From NCBI RefSeq assembly GCF_903819335.1, contig NZ_CAIJDE010000036.1:105645-169644 (forward strand): a stretch of DNA of 64,000 nt, read 5' to 3'. Within the stretch, counting starts at the first letter, position 1. The number at the start of each line of letters is the position of its first letter. This document shows positions 48,855 through 58,033 of this stretch, in pieces. This DNA is from Flavobacterium panici. GTDB lineage: Bacteria; Bacteroidota; Bacteroidia; Flavobacteriales; Flavobacteriaceae. Position numbers and translations under genes: made by a program. The notes under the pieces are model-generated. The model worked only from the letters and a program-made list of their open reading frames with translations. It did no database searches and was not told the DNA's origin.

Positions 48855-50582
48855 TTATTTCAATTGCATGTCTGCAATGATATTCTGTATTTTTCCGTCT
48901 AAGAAACTTTCTGCAGCATCAAAATCCAAAACTGATTCTAATTCAGCATTAACACTGATGTAGAATTTAATTTTAGGTTCAGTCCCACTTGGTCTTGCAC
49001 AAATTTTAGAACCATCTTCTGTATAATAAATCAATACATTCGATTTCGGAATATCCATTTCAGATACTTCATTTGTCAATAAATTCAATGCTGTTGATGA
49101 TTGGTAATCTTCCACCATAATTACACGCTGACCGTTGATTTCTTTCAAAGGATTTTCACGTAAATCAATCATCATCTGGTTAATTTCCTGTAAACCTTCC
49201 ATTCCTTTTTTAGTCAGTGAAACTAAAAACTCTTTATAGAAACCATTCTCAACATAAAGTTGTAAAAGTTCTTTATAAACAGAGCTTCCTGCGGCTTTTG
49301 CCTGAGCGGCAACTTCGCAAATTAATAAAGTAGCAGCAACTGCATCTTTATCTCTAACAGCATCACCAACCATAAAACCAAAGCTTTCTTCACCTCCGCC
49401 AATAAACTGAAGTTCAGGGAAATCTTTGATCATTTTAGCGATCCATTTAAATCCTGTTAAACCAACTTTGCATTCAACACCGTAACTTGTAGCAAGTTCC
49501 ATCATCATTGGAGTTGACACGATAGTTGATCCTACAAATTGTTTACCGTTAATTTTTCCAGCCTTTTTCCATTGTTTTAAAAGGAAAGAAGTCATTAAAA
49601 TCATCGTTTGATTTCCGTTAAGCAAAATCATTTTACCGTCGTTGTTTCTAACCGCAACACCTAAACGGTCGCAATCAGGATCTGTACCCACAACGATATC
49701 AGAATTTGTTTTATCTGCCAGGGCCAAAGCCATTGTTAAAGCTTCAGGTTCTTCTGGGTTCGGAGATTTTACTGTTGGAAAATCCCCGTCCGGAACTGCC
49801 TGTTCTGGCACAATGTGAACATTTTTATAACCAGCCTGCGATAAAACATCTGGAATAGATTTTATAGAAGTTCCGTGCAATGAAGTAAAAACAATATGCA
49901 GATTGTCTTTGGCCTCAGCCGCAGTATTAAAACTTGCGTTCTCTATAGATGATTTTATAAACGCTTTATCGATGTCAGTATCAATATATTGAATCAGGCT
50001 TTCGTTTGCGTTGAATTTAATTTTATCGTAGTCTAAATTTTCGATTACGTTAATAATTTCGCCATCTTGCGGAGGAACAATTTGTCCGCCATCTTCCCAG
50101 TATACTTTATAACCATTATATTCCGGCGGGTTATGCGAAGCCGTAAGAACAATTCCGCATTGACATCCCAGATATTTAAGTGCAAAAGACAATTCTGGAG
50201 TAGGTCTTAAATCTGAGAATAAATAAACCTGAATTCCGTTTGCTGAGAAAACATCAGCAACCACTTTTGCTAAAGTATTACTATTATGGCGACAGTCGTA
50301 AGCAATTACAACCTTTAAAGGCTGATTTGGAAAAACCTTATGTAAATAATCAGATAAACCCTGAGTATTTTTTCCAAGTGTATATTTATTAATTCTATTG
50401 TTTCCTACGCCCATAACGCCGCGCATACCGCCGGTTCCAAATTCAAGGTTTTTATAAAAACTTTCCTCAAGTTCCTTTGGCGAAGTTGTCATTAATTCTT
50501 TTACAGCGGCTTGCGTTTCCTGATCAAAAGTTGGTGTCAGCCATTCATTTACAGCGTTTAAAATATTAGGTGCTATGTTCAT
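48855..50582 (-). CDS. Phospho-sugar mutase (phosphoglucomutase/phosphomannomutase)
   Basis: A 575-residue alpha-D-phosphohexomutase. [20 protein letters not shown] holds the phosphoserine, [13 protein letters not shown] the metal loop, [13 protein letters not shown] the sugar-binding loop and [13 protein letters not shown] the phosphate-binding loop. The length fits the long bacterial PgcA/ManB type. It interconverts glucose (or mannose) 1- and 6-phosphates in the cytosol, feeding cell-surface sugar synthesis. The GT2 gene is upstream on the same strand. Confidence 0.95.
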   Translation of the reverse strand: MNIAPNILNAVNEWLTPTFDQETQAAVKELMTTSPKELEESFYKNLEFGTGGMRGVMGVGNNRINKYTLGKNTQGLSDYLHKVFPNQPLKVVIAYDCRHNSNTLAKVVADVFSANGIQVYLFSDLRPTPELSFALKYLGCQCGIVLTASHNPPEYNGYKVYWEDGGQIVPPQDGEIINVIENLDYDKIKFNANESLIQYIDTDIDKAFIKSSIENASFNTAAEAKDNLHIVFTSLHGTSIKSIPDVLSQAGYKNVHIVPEQAVPDGDFPTVKSPNPEEPEALTMALALADKTNSDIVVGTDPDCDRLGVAVRNNDGKMILLNGNQTMILMTSFLLKQWKKAGKINGKQFVGSTIVSTPMMMELATSYGVECKVGLTGFKWIAKMIKDFPELQFIGGGEESFGFMVGDAVRDKDAVAATLLICEVAAQAKAAGSSVYKELLQLYVENGFYKEFLVSLTKKGMEGLQEINQMMIDLRENPLKEINGQRVIMVEDYQSSTALNLLTNEVSEMDIPKSNVLIYYTEDGSKICARPSGTEPKIKFYISVNAELESVLDFDAAESFLDGKIQNIIADMQLK

Positions 50583-50668
50583 GTAAATTTTCTTTTATGT
50601 TTTAAATAAAGATAGTTTTTCTTGAAAAGTTAATTTGACTCAAAAAGATTTTTTTTTCCTGATTTGTG

Positions 50669-51625
50669 TCAAAAATTCACTTCTCGTGCTACTTTATATC
50701 TTGCTTCGTTGCTTTTAGTTCTCAAAATGATTTCACCTAAAAATCCAGCTAAGAAAAGCTGAGTTCCCAGAATCATTGTTGTTAATGCTATATAAAACCA
50801 CGGATTATTAGTTACCAGGCTGTATTTTACTCCGCTATACATATGGTATAGTTTTGAAACTCCAATATATCCGGCAGATAAAAATCCGATAATAAACATA
50901 ATTGAACCCATTGCCCCAAATAAGTGCATAGGTCTTTTTCCGAATCTTGATAAAAACCAAATCGTAATTAAATCAAGGAACCCGTTAATAAAGCGTTCCA
51001 TTCCAAATTTGGTTTCGCCGTATTTACGAGCCTGGTGAATCACTACTTTTTCTCCAATTTTACCAAAACCGGCATTTTTTGCCAAAACAGGAATGTATCG
51101 GTGCATTTCTCCTGAAACTTCGATGTTTTTTACAACGGCATTTTTATAAGCTTTTAACCCACAGTTAAAATCGTTTAACTCCACTCCAGAAGTTTTTCTG
51201 GCAGCCCAGTTAAATAATTTTGAAGGTAAATTTTTAGCCACAACAGAGTCGTAGCGTTTCTTTTTCCATCCCGAAACCAAATCGAATCGCTCTTTGGTAA
51301 TCATTTCATATAATTCTGGAATCTCATCCGGACTGTCCTGTAAATCGGCATCCATAGTAATGATAACATCACCTTTTGCTTTTGCAAAACCAGCATGCAA
51401 AGCCTGCGATTTTCCAAAATTCTTCATGAAACGAATTCCTTTTACATTTGGATTTTCGTTAGAAAAACTTTCAATAATATTCCAAGAATCATCCGTACTT
51501 CCATCATCTACAAAAATGATTTCATAAGAGTAATTATTAGACTGCATCACTTTAATAATCCATGAGTAGAGTTCTTGAAGCGATTCCTCCTCGTTTAGAA
51601 GTGGTATAAGTATAGATAGATTCAT
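50669..51625 (-). CDS. Family 2 glycosyltransferase (DPM1/GtrB-like), membrane-anchored
   Basis: A 318-residue enzyme. FVDDGSTDDSW and TMDADLQDSPDEIPEL are the nucleotide-sugar and metal motifs, FGKSQALHAGF and DFNCGLKAYKN follow. Two membrane helices near residues 235-255 and 270-292 anchor it. Such enzymes move a sugar from UDP/GDP-sugar to a polyprenyl phosphate or lipid. The DUF4199 gene, 9 nt upstream on the same strand, is in the same unit. Confidence 0.93.
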   Translation of the reverse strand: MNLSILIPLLNEEESLQELYSWIIKVMQSNNYSYEIIFVDDGSTDDSWNIIESFSNENPNVKGIRFMKNFGKSQALHAGFAKAKGDVIITMDADLQDSPDEIPELYEMITKERFDLVSGWKKKRYDSVVAKNLPSKLFNWAARKTSGVELNDFNCGLKAYKNAVVKNIEVSGEMHRYIPVLAKNAGFGKIGEKVVIHQARKYGETKFGMERFINGFLDLITIWFLSRFGKRPMHLFGAMGSIMFIIGFLSAGYIGVSKLYHMYSGVKYSLVTNNPWFYIALTTMILGTQLFLAGFLGEIILRTKSNEARYKVAREVNF

Positions 51626-51634
51626 TTATAATTT

Positions 51635-52162
51635 TTATTCTTGTGTAGATTTGCTTTTAAAAAATGCTGCTAAAATTAATCCTAAAATTGAGTAGCCAAC
51701 AATACTAAAAACCAATGCTTTTAATTGTTCCGTTGTTGAGAAAGGACTGTTTTCTTTCATTTTAGCCAAAGCTTCGTTTATGGCAGAAGCCGGAGTTCCA
51801 AATTTTTGTAACGTCTCCGCCATATATTTAATAAGTAATTGGTTTACTGTTTCTTTTGCTTCCGGATCAATTACATTAAATAATATGACGCTAAAAAGAG
51901 TAGAAATTGCAAGAGCAGTTATTGTAGCTATAAAAAATGTGGTAAAAGCATCTTTAAAAGAGAAAAAACCAATCTCTTTTTTTGTTTTTGTAAGTAATAA
52001 AATGCCAACTACTAAATAAATAACAAATGACAGACCGCCAATCCAGCCAGAAACAAATAATTTTAGATCAATAGCATATATACTTGCCGTAATTAACGCC
52101 AGAATAACACCTAAGGCAATTCCGTATGTAACTCCATTCTTTTTTATAACTTCATTAATCAT
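51635..52162 (-). CDS. DUF4199 family membrane protein
   Basis: Start at MINEVIKKNGVTYGIALG, giving 175 residues with about four membrane helices (15-35, 42-62, 75-100, 145-168). A helix with GFFSFKDAFTTFF fits the DUF4199 pattern, a Bacteroidetes family usually encoded next to a DPM1-like glycosyltransferase, as here. Function unknown; a flippase or partner role with the glycosyltransferase is plausible. Confidence 0.9.
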   Translation of the reverse strand: MINEVIKKNGVTYGIALGVILALITASIYAIDLKLFVSGWIGGLSFVIYLVVGILLLTKTKKEIGFFSFKDAFTTFFIATITALAISTLFSVILFNVIDPEAKETVNQLLIKYMAETLQKFGTPASAINEALAKMKENSPFSTTEQLKALVFSIVGYSILGLILAAFFKSKSTQE

Positions 52163-52266
52163 ATTTCTATATGTTTTAAAATTAATCCACAAATATAGCA
52201 ATTCCCAATATAATCAAGGAGAAAAAAAGCTTTTTGAATTTAACTAAAAAAAAGTACGCTAACTAT

Positions 52267-52295
52267 TTGTTTATTAAAAAAGAATTGTAAATTTG
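52267..52295 (+). promoter_or_regulatory. Promoter of the L31 gene
   Basis: TTG at 52267-52269, an 18-nt spacer and TAAATTTG (52288-52295). It predicts a transcript start near 52302 and a leader of about 110 nt. Confidence 0.68.
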
Positions 52296-52301
52296 CAAAC
52301 T

Positions 52302-52412
52302 CAAAATTAATTAAAATTTTAAACAAAAAAGAGCATTGTTTGTTTACACCTTTTTCTAACCATGAAAAAGCTTCAAAATGAAAATGTTCTAAACAATAAA
52401 TAAAAAGTAAAG
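52302..52412 (+). promoter_or_regulatory. Structured leader of L31 mRNA
   Basis: ATTGTTT (52335-52341) can pair with AAACAAT (52391-52397), closing a domain that holds the hairpin CTTTTTC (52350-52356) with GAAAAAG (52364-52370). Many ribosomal-protein mRNAs have autoregulatory leaders; this one is not a type I recognise. Confidence 0.45.
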
Positions 52413-52667
52413 ATGAAAAAAGGAATTCACCCAGAAAATTACAGATTAGTTGCATTTAAAGACATGTCAAATGACGAAGTTTTTATCACTAAATCTACTG
52501 CAGATACAAAAGAAACAATTGAAGTTGACGGAGTTGAGTATCCAGTTGTAAAAATGGAGATTTCTAGAACATCTCACCCTTTTTATACTGGTAAATCTAA
52601 ACTTATCGATACTGCAGGACGTATTGATAAATTCAAAACTAAATATGCAAAACACGCTAAAAAATAA
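52413..52667 (+). CDS. rpmE: 50S ribosomal protein L31, type B
   Basis: An 84-residue protein with the type B L31 pattern [40 protein letters not shown] and a basic end. It lacks the CxxC zinc ribbon of type A L31, so it is the zinc-independent form. It has a strong promoter, a structured leader and a terminator, as expected of an abundant ribosomal protein. Confidence 0.97.
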   Translation: MKKGIHPENYRLVAFKDMSNDEVFITKSTADTKETIEVDGVEYPVVKMEISRTSHPFYTGKSKLIDTAGRIDKFKTKYAKHAKK

Positions 52668-52688
52668 TAGCTGTTTAAATTATATAAG

Positions 52689-52717
52689 AAGCCTTCCAAT
52701 TTGGAAGGCTTTTTTTA
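52689..52717 (+). terminator. Terminator after L31 gene
   Basis: GCCTTCC (52691-52697) pairs with GGAAGGC (52703-52709), followed by a T run. Confidence 0.85.
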
Positions 52718-52731
52718 TGGGTATTTTTTGT

Positions 52732-53146
52732 TAGCCACGATTCGACCAAAGGGACAGACGAAGAAATTCACGAATTTTCTTTTTGCAAATTATTGAAGAT
52801 AAAAAATTCGAATTTAAAATATTGCCTGTGGTTTTAACCACGGGGTGCGGAGGGATGCGGATTGTAAATGTATTGCGTTCCAGCGGTTGAAACCGCTGGC
52901 TATGTTTCTCTTGTTGTTGAGATTGTTTATTCCAAATGGAGAAGATTTGGCTAAAGCCTTAGCAATGTTGATTAAGTCACCAACATCTTTAGATGTTGGC
53001 AATTGATTATTAAGGAAACATTTTTTCAATTGCCTTCAGATTTATGTGAAGGTTATAAAATCAAAATGTGTCAGGCTTTAGCCAAATAACTGTAATCTAA
53101 ATCAATTAAAATTAAGAGAATATAAAAATTCGTGAATTCGTGGCTA
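52732..53146. repeat. 415-bp composite palindromic element
   Basis: Fills the gap between L31 and the GlmU-like gene; no real frame. It is bounded by TAGCCACGA (52732-52740) plus AATTCACGAATTTT (52765-52778), and by their joined complement at 53125-53146. Between the two left arm halves lies a 24-nt insert (52741-52764). Inside are palindromes at 52824-52843, 52880-52899, 52949-52958, 52980-52999 and 53074-53083, for example CCAGCGGTTGAAACCGCTGG. Confidence 0.78.
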
Positions 53147-53185
53147 TCAGAAAAAACATATATTAATGAAACACATAAATATTTG

Positions 53186-53193
53186 TAACTTTG
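53186..53193 (+). promoter_or_regulatory. -7 promoter element of GlmU-like gene
   Basis: TAACTTTG matches TAnnTTTG and lies 42 nt before the ATG at 53236. Confidence 0.55.
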
Positions 53194-53235
53194 GCCTCGG
53201 TAACCAAACAAATTTTAACACATTAAATTAATTTT

Positions 53236-54411
53236 ATGAATTACATTCTTTTTGACGGTCCCGTCCGGAATGCTCTATTACCTTTTACTTTTACCAGACC
53301 CGTGGCTGATATTTTAATCGGAATTATGACGATTCGCCAAAAGTGGGAAACTCGTTTAGGATCGACTATAACAACAATTACTGAAGATTACCTTTCTACT
53401 AAATTCCCAATGGTAGAAATGGAAGAAAACGTAATGATAAATGCTGCGTATTTGCCAAATGATACGCTTGCAGAATTAGTTTCGGACTTAAAACCTAATC
53501 AGGCGATTTTTAAAGGAGAAGATGTAATTGCTTTTTTTACAACAGAAAATCAGGAAGAAGTTGATTTCGATTCGTATGAAATCATTCAATATAATGATGA
53601 ATGTTTGACAGTAGAACACACTTGGGATATTTTCTCAAAAAATGACGCCGCCATTCGTGCCGACTTTGCTTACTTGACTGAAGACAGAAAATCACAGCCA
53701 ATTCCTAAAAGTGTAAACACAATTGCACCCGAAAATATTTTTATTGAAGAAGGAGCCAAATTAGAGTTTGTAACCCTAAATGCATCAAACGGACCTATAT
53801 ATATAGGTAAGAACACCGAGATCATGGAAGGAACTGTTATTCGCGGCCCTTTTGCTTTGTGCGAAAATGCACAGGTAAAACTAAATGCAAAAGTTTACGG
53901 AGCAACAACCGTTGGTCCCGGATCGAGAATAGGAGGAGAGGTTAAAAATTCTGTCTTGTTTGCTAATTCAAATAAAGGGCATGATGGATTTCTTGGAGAT
54001 TCTGTTTTAGGGGAATGGTGTAATATAGGTGCTGATAGTAATAATTCAAACCTAAAAAATAACTACGAGGAAGTAAAATTGTGGAGTTACGAAACTGAAG
54101 GTTTTGCTAAAACAGGACTTCAGTTTTGCGGTTTAATGATGGGAGATCACAGTAAATGCGGAATCAATACGATGTTTAATACCGGAACTGTTGTTGGAGT
54201 AAGTGCCAATATTTTTGGATCTGGTTTTCCCAGAAACTTTGTTCCGAGTTTTTCTTGGGGCGGAGCTGCAGGCTTCACTACGTATATTACTAAAAAAGCT
54301 TTCGAAACTGCAAAATTGGTAATGGGAAGACGTAATATTGAATTTGACGAAACCGAAGCTTCGATCCTAGAACACATTTTTGAAGAAACCAAAAAATGGA
54401 GAAAAGATTAA
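53236..54411 (+). CDS. GlmU-like UDP-GlcNAc pyrophosphorylase/acetyltransferase (alternative bacterial type)
   Basis: A 391-residue protein of the Bacteroidetes alternative GlmU type. The N-terminal part (about 1-190) is a divergent nucleotidyltransferase with ILFDGPVRNALLPFTFTRPV in place of the usual GxGTRM motif. Residues about 195-370 form a left-handed beta helix of hexapeptide repeats (IYIGKNTEIMEGTVIRGPFA, SRIGGEVKNSVLFAN, MMGDHSKCGINTMF). The expected product is UDP-GlcNAc for peptidoglycan and LPS. It supplies the substrate of MurA (25151). Confidence 0.9.
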   Translation: MNYILFDGPVRNALLPFTFTRPVADILIGIMTIRQKWETRLGSTITTITEDYLSTKFPMVEMEENVMINAAYLPNDTLAELVSDLKPNQAIFKGEDVIAFFTTENQEEVDFDSYEIIQYNDECLTVEHTWDIFSKNDAAIRADFAYLTEDRKSQPIPKSVNTIAPENIFIEEGAKLEFVTLNASNGPIYIGKNTEIMEGTVIRGPFALCENAQVKLNAKVYGATTVGPGSRIGGEVKNSVLFANSNKGHDGFLGDSVLGEWCNIGADSNNSNLKNNYEEVKLWSYETEGFAKTGLQFCGLMMGDHSKCGINTMFNTGTVVGVSANIFGSGFPRNFVPSFSWGGAAGFTTYITKKAFETAKLVMGRRNIEFDETEASILEHIFEETKKWRKD

Positions 54412-54524
54412 TTTAATTAGATAATTAGTCAATTTGATAATGAGATAATTTTTGTAACCCGATAGGTTTTAAAACCTGTCGGGTTATATTTTTCACATAT
54501 TAACCAAACAAAAGCCCAGCCAAA

Positions 54525-54860
54525 CAATAAGAGCCAAAGGCTCTCGTATAAGTTCCGAAGGAACGAATTATATTGTAGGGCTGGACTTCAGTCCAGTTTA
54601 GAGCAGAAATTTGACGAAACAGAGAAAATTTTTGCAGCCCGATAGGGATTTTAAAAAAAATCTGGGGGTTTTATTTTTTTTTCTTTACATATTAAACTGG
54701 ACTAAAGTCCAGCCCTACAATATAATTCGTTCCTTCGGAACTTAAAGAGCCTTCGGCTCGATCTATATTGTAGAGCTGGACTTTAGTCCAGTTGAAAAAA
54801 TAATTCGTGAAAATTCGTGTAATTGCTTCGCCTGTTCGCTGTCGCTCGGGTCGTGGCAAA
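54525..54860. repeat. Hairpin-module repeat region between GlmU-like and ABC-F genes
   Basis: Covers most of the 609-bp gap, no gene. Modules: GAGCCAAAGGCTC (54531-54543), GTTCCGAAGGAAC (54552-54564), CTGGACTTCAGTCCAG (54581-54596), CTGGACTAAAGTCCAG (54697-54712), GTTCCTTCGGAAC (54729-54741), GAGCCTTCGGCTC (54747-54759) and CTGGACTTTAGTCCAG (54776-54791). The block then ends with a GCCACGAATT-type repeat (54802-54857) carrying a 26-nt insert. Confidence 0.8.
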
Positions 54861-54948
54861 AAAAAGAAAATTTTCTAATCACCACATTCTCAAAATTATC
54901 TAATTATCAAATTGCACATTTTCTAATTGCCTAATTATCTAATTAATC

Positions 54949-54956
54949 TATCTTTG
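54949..54956 (+). promoter_or_regulatory. -7 promoter element of the ABC-F gene
   Basis: TATCTTTG matches TAnnTTTG, 64 nt before the ATG at 55021. Confidence 0.58.
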
Positions 54957-55020
54957 CAGCACGAAAAAAATGGGGTAGTCAGATAAACGATTAACCGATA
55001 AAACAAATTCACAGAAGATA

Positions 55021-56655
55021 ATGATTACAGTTAACGATATTTCGGTTCAGTTTGGTGGAACTACACTTTTTAGCGATGTCTCTTTTGCTATCAATGAAAA
55101 TGATAAAATTGCCCTTATGGGTAAAAATGGTGCGGGAAAATCGACACTTTTAAAAATTATAGCAGGGCAGAGCAAGCCTTCTACCGGAAGTATTTCTACG
55201 CCAAAAGATGCCGTTGTAGCATACCTGCCTCAGCATTTATTGACAAAAGACGGTTCGACTGTAATGGAAGAAGCATCAAAAGCTTTTGGAGAGATTTTTA
55301 AAATGAAAGCCGAAATTGACGAAATCAACGAGCAGTTAACCGTTCGTACCGATTACGAAAGTGACGAATACATGAAATTGATCGAAAGAGTTTCGGACTT
55401 AAGCGAGAAATATTATGCAATTGAAGAAGTAAATTACGAAGCCGAAGTAGAGAAAATTTTAGTTGGTTTAGGTTTTGAACGTGAAGATTTTACAAGACAA
55501 ACATCTGAATTTTCAGGAGGATGGAGAATGCGTATCGAACTGGCAAAAATCCTATTGCAAAAACCGGACTTGATTTTACTGGATGAGCCAACCAACCACA
55601 TGGATATTGAAAGTATTCAATGGTTAGAAGAGTTTTTAGTGAATTCAGCAAAAGCAGTTGTAGTAATTTCACACGATAGAGCGTTTGTAGATAACATTAC
55701 AAACCGTACAATCGAAGTAACAATGGGAAGAATTTACGATTACAAAGCAAAATATTCTCATTACCTAGAATTAAGAAAAGACCGTCGTATTCACCAGCAG
55801 AAAGCCTACGACGAACAGCAAAAAATGATTGCTGATAACAGAGCCTTTATCGACCGTTTTAAAGGAACATTCTCAAAAACAGATGCCGTACAATCCCGTG
55901 TAAAAATGCTGGAGAAGCTTGAAATTGTTCAGGTTGACGAAGTTGATACATCAGCATTACGTTTAAAATTCCCGCCGGCAGCACGTTCTGGACAATATCC
56001 GGTTATTGTAAAAGAAATGGCAAAATCATATGGAGATCATGTCGTTTTTAAAGATGCTAACATTGTAATCGAGCGTGGTCAGAAAGTAGCTTTTGTTGGA
56101 AAAAACGGAGAAGGAAAATCGACCATGATCAAAGCGATTATGAAAGAAATTGGCGTTGACTCAGGAAGCGTTGAAATTGGACATAATGCACAAATTGGAT
56201 ATTTTGCTCAAAACCAGGCTTCATTATTAGATGAAAATGCAACCATTTTTGAAACAATCGATGCCATTGCAGTAGGAGATATCCGTACACAGATCAAAAA
56301 TATTTTAGGAGCATTTATGTTTCAGGGTGATGATATTACCAAAAAAGTAAAAGTACTTTCAGGAGGAGAAAAAACACGTTTGGCAATGATCAAATTATTG
56401 TTAGAACCCGTTAACTTATTAATTCTGGATGAGCCTTCAAATCACCTGGACATGAAAACAAAAGACATTATTAAAGATGCCTTACGTGATTTTGACGGAA
56501 CATTAATTTTAGTTTCACACGACCGTGATTTCCTTGACGGACTAGCAACTAAAGTATTCGAATTTGGAAACAAACGAGTAAAAGAACACTTTGAAGATGT
56601 TGCAGGATTCCTTGCCCACAAAAAAATGGACTCAATGAGAGAGATCGAGAAATAA
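55021..56655 (+). CDS. ABC-F family ATPase
   Basis: A 544-residue protein with two ATPase domains and no membrane helices. The first has Walker A GKNGAGKST, FSGGWRMRIELAKIL and LDEPTNHMDIES; the second GKNGEGKSTMI, LSGGEKTRLAM and LDEPSNHLDMKT. ABC-F proteins (EttA, Uup or YbiT types) act on the ribosome and rescue or regulate translation. A linker of charged residues between the domains (about 240-320) fits the P-site-tRNA interaction motif. Specific subtype not assigned. Terminator at 56679. Confidence 0.95.
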   Translation: MITVNDISVQFGGTTLFSDVSFAINENDKIALMGKNGAGKSTLLKIIAGQSKPSTGSISTPKDAVVAYLPQHLLTKDGSTVMEEASKAFGEIFKMKAEIDEINEQLTVRTDYESDEYMKLIERVSDLSEKYYAIEEVNYEAEVEKILVGLGFEREDFTRQTSEFSGGWRMRIELAKILLQKPDLILLDEPTNHMDIESIQWLEEFLVNSAKAVVVISHDRAFVDNITNRTIEVTMGRIYDYKAKYSHYLELRKDRRIHQQKAYDEQQKMIADNRAFIDRFKGTFSKTDAVQSRVKMLEKLEIVQVDEVDTSALRLKFPPAARSGQYPVIVKEMAKSYGDHVVFKDANIVIERGQKVAFVGKNGEGKSTMIKAIMKEIGVDSGSVEIGHNAQIGYFAQNQASLLDENATIFETIDAIAVGDIRTQIKNILGAFMFQGDDITKKVKVLSGGEKTRLAMIKLLLEPVNLLILDEPSNHLDMKTKDIIKDALRDFDGTLILVSHDRDFLDGLATKVFEFGNKRVKEHFEDVAGFLAHKKMDSMREIEK

Positions 56656-56678
56656 GTTAAAATTTACGATATACAAAG

Positions 56679-56707
56679 AGCACAAGCTAACCCTTGTGCT
56701 TTTTTTA
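56679..56707 (+). terminator. Terminator after ABC-F gene
   Basis: AGCACAAG (56679-56686) and CTTGTGCT (56693-56700) plus T7. Confidence 0.85.
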
Positions 56708-56852
56708 TGCAGTAAATAGTTAAAAATCCTAAAGGTTTATAATAATTTGAAACCTGATTTTAATCAAGTTTTAAGTTGATCTATAAAATTAAATTTATTG
56801 TATGAATAAACTTATAAAGTTTGTTTCGTTACAAAATTTTAATTTTTTTATT

Positions 56853-58007
56853 ATGAATCAATTCAATCAATATTTAGGCTTTAAGGCCTTTATTTTACTA
56901 CTATTATTTCCGTTTTTATCAAATGGGCAGACTTCAGAATCAAATTCGCAGGGAGAAATTAAATATCCGCAATTTAAATTTCAGGGACTTTTTCAGGCAC
57001 GCTATTTAAGCGGATTTACTGACGGAATTGACGCGACAACAGGACTTCATTATTCAGATGGAAAAGCGGTTGAAAATACATTTGACATAAAAAGAATGCG
57101 TTTGGGAGTTACAACCAAACTTGGTGAACGCTTTGATGTTGTGGTTCTGGCTAATTTAGCAGACTTTAAATCAGATCCGAAAGGAAAAGTTTTGGAAAAT
57201 GCATTTGCCAGATACACTTTTAATAAAAACATTGGTTTTTTAGTTGGTCAGTTTAGGCCGGCATTTGGAATTGAGGAATTAAATCCTGCTGATATCCTTA
57301 AATCATTTGATTACTCTAATCAATACACTGAATTTGGAAATAACGGCTGGACAAGTTTTCAAATAGGGGCGTCTATGTTTGGGAGTTTTGATTTAGGAAA
57401 ACTTCCTGTTACTTATGCAGTTTCTGCAGTTAATGGAAACGGAAAAGATCAGGTTTCTGATAAAGATAATGGTAAACAATACTCTTCGCGCCTGGGTTTT
57501 GAATTAGACAAAAAACACAATGTAAATTTAGGGCTCAACGGCGGAATTGGTGAAGTATATAATAATAAAGTTTTTGCAGTTGGATTAGATCTTACTGCCG
57601 ACTTTAAATTAGCAGATAAATTAATACTTCAAACACAATTAGAGGCAAAACAAGGAATTAATCACTACTTATATTATTCTTTAGCTGCTGATTCAAGAAC
57701 GGCCAATCTCAATGAATATCAAATGCGGGGTGCTTACTTTTTGCCAAACTTGAGATATGAAATTAAATATCAAAAATTGACTGCAATAGAATTTTCATGC
57801 CGATACGAATATTTTGACAGGAATTTCAAATTAGATTCAAACGCAAGGCAGACTTATACGCCAATGGCAGGTTTGGAATTTGGAAAAGGCTACACAGGAC
57901 GTATTGAAATGGGAATGCAGCTGGATACTTACAAACACAATATCGCTAATACTACAGCATATGATAACAACTTGTTTATCATACAGTTTCAAGGCAGATT
58001 TTTTTAA
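56853..58007 (+). CDS. Phosphate-selective porin O/P-like outer-membrane porin
   Basis: The start at MNQFNQYLGFKAFILLLLFP gives 384 residues with a signal peptide ending SNGQ. The mature barrel has KYPQFKFQGLFQARYLSGFT, FDIKRMRLGVTTKLGERFD, VGQFRPAFGIEELNPADIL and a C-terminal FIIQFQGRFF. It resembles OprO/OprP-like porins. It sits 26 nt upstream of a DASS transporter, an arrangement repeated at 59671-62273, which suggests that each porin imports the anion used by its partner. Confidence 0.88.
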   Translation: MNQFNQYLGFKAFILLLLFPFLSNGQTSESNSQGEIKYPQFKFQGLFQARYLSGFTDGIDATTGLHYSDGKAVENTFDIKRMRLGVTTKLGERFDVVVLANLADFKSDPKGKVLENAFARYTFNKNIGFLVGQFRPAFGIEELNPADILKSFDYSNQYTEFGNNGWTSFQIGASMFGSFDLGKLPVTYAVSAVNGNGKDQVSDKDNGKQYSSRLGFELDKKHNVNLGLNGGIGEVYNNKVFAVGLDLTADFKLADKLILQTQLEAKQGINHYLYYSLAADSRTANLNEYQMRGAYFLPNLRYEIKYQKLTAIEFSCRYEYFDRNFKLDSNARQTYTPMAGLEFGKGYTGRIEMGMQLDTYKHNIANTTAYDNNLFIIQFQGRFF

Positions 58008-58033
58008 AAGCCTAAAAATTAAATAACAGCATT

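Noticed and set aside
52814..53029. 71-residue minus-strand frame
   Set aside because: Falls within the composite palindromic element, and its residues come from the palindromes.
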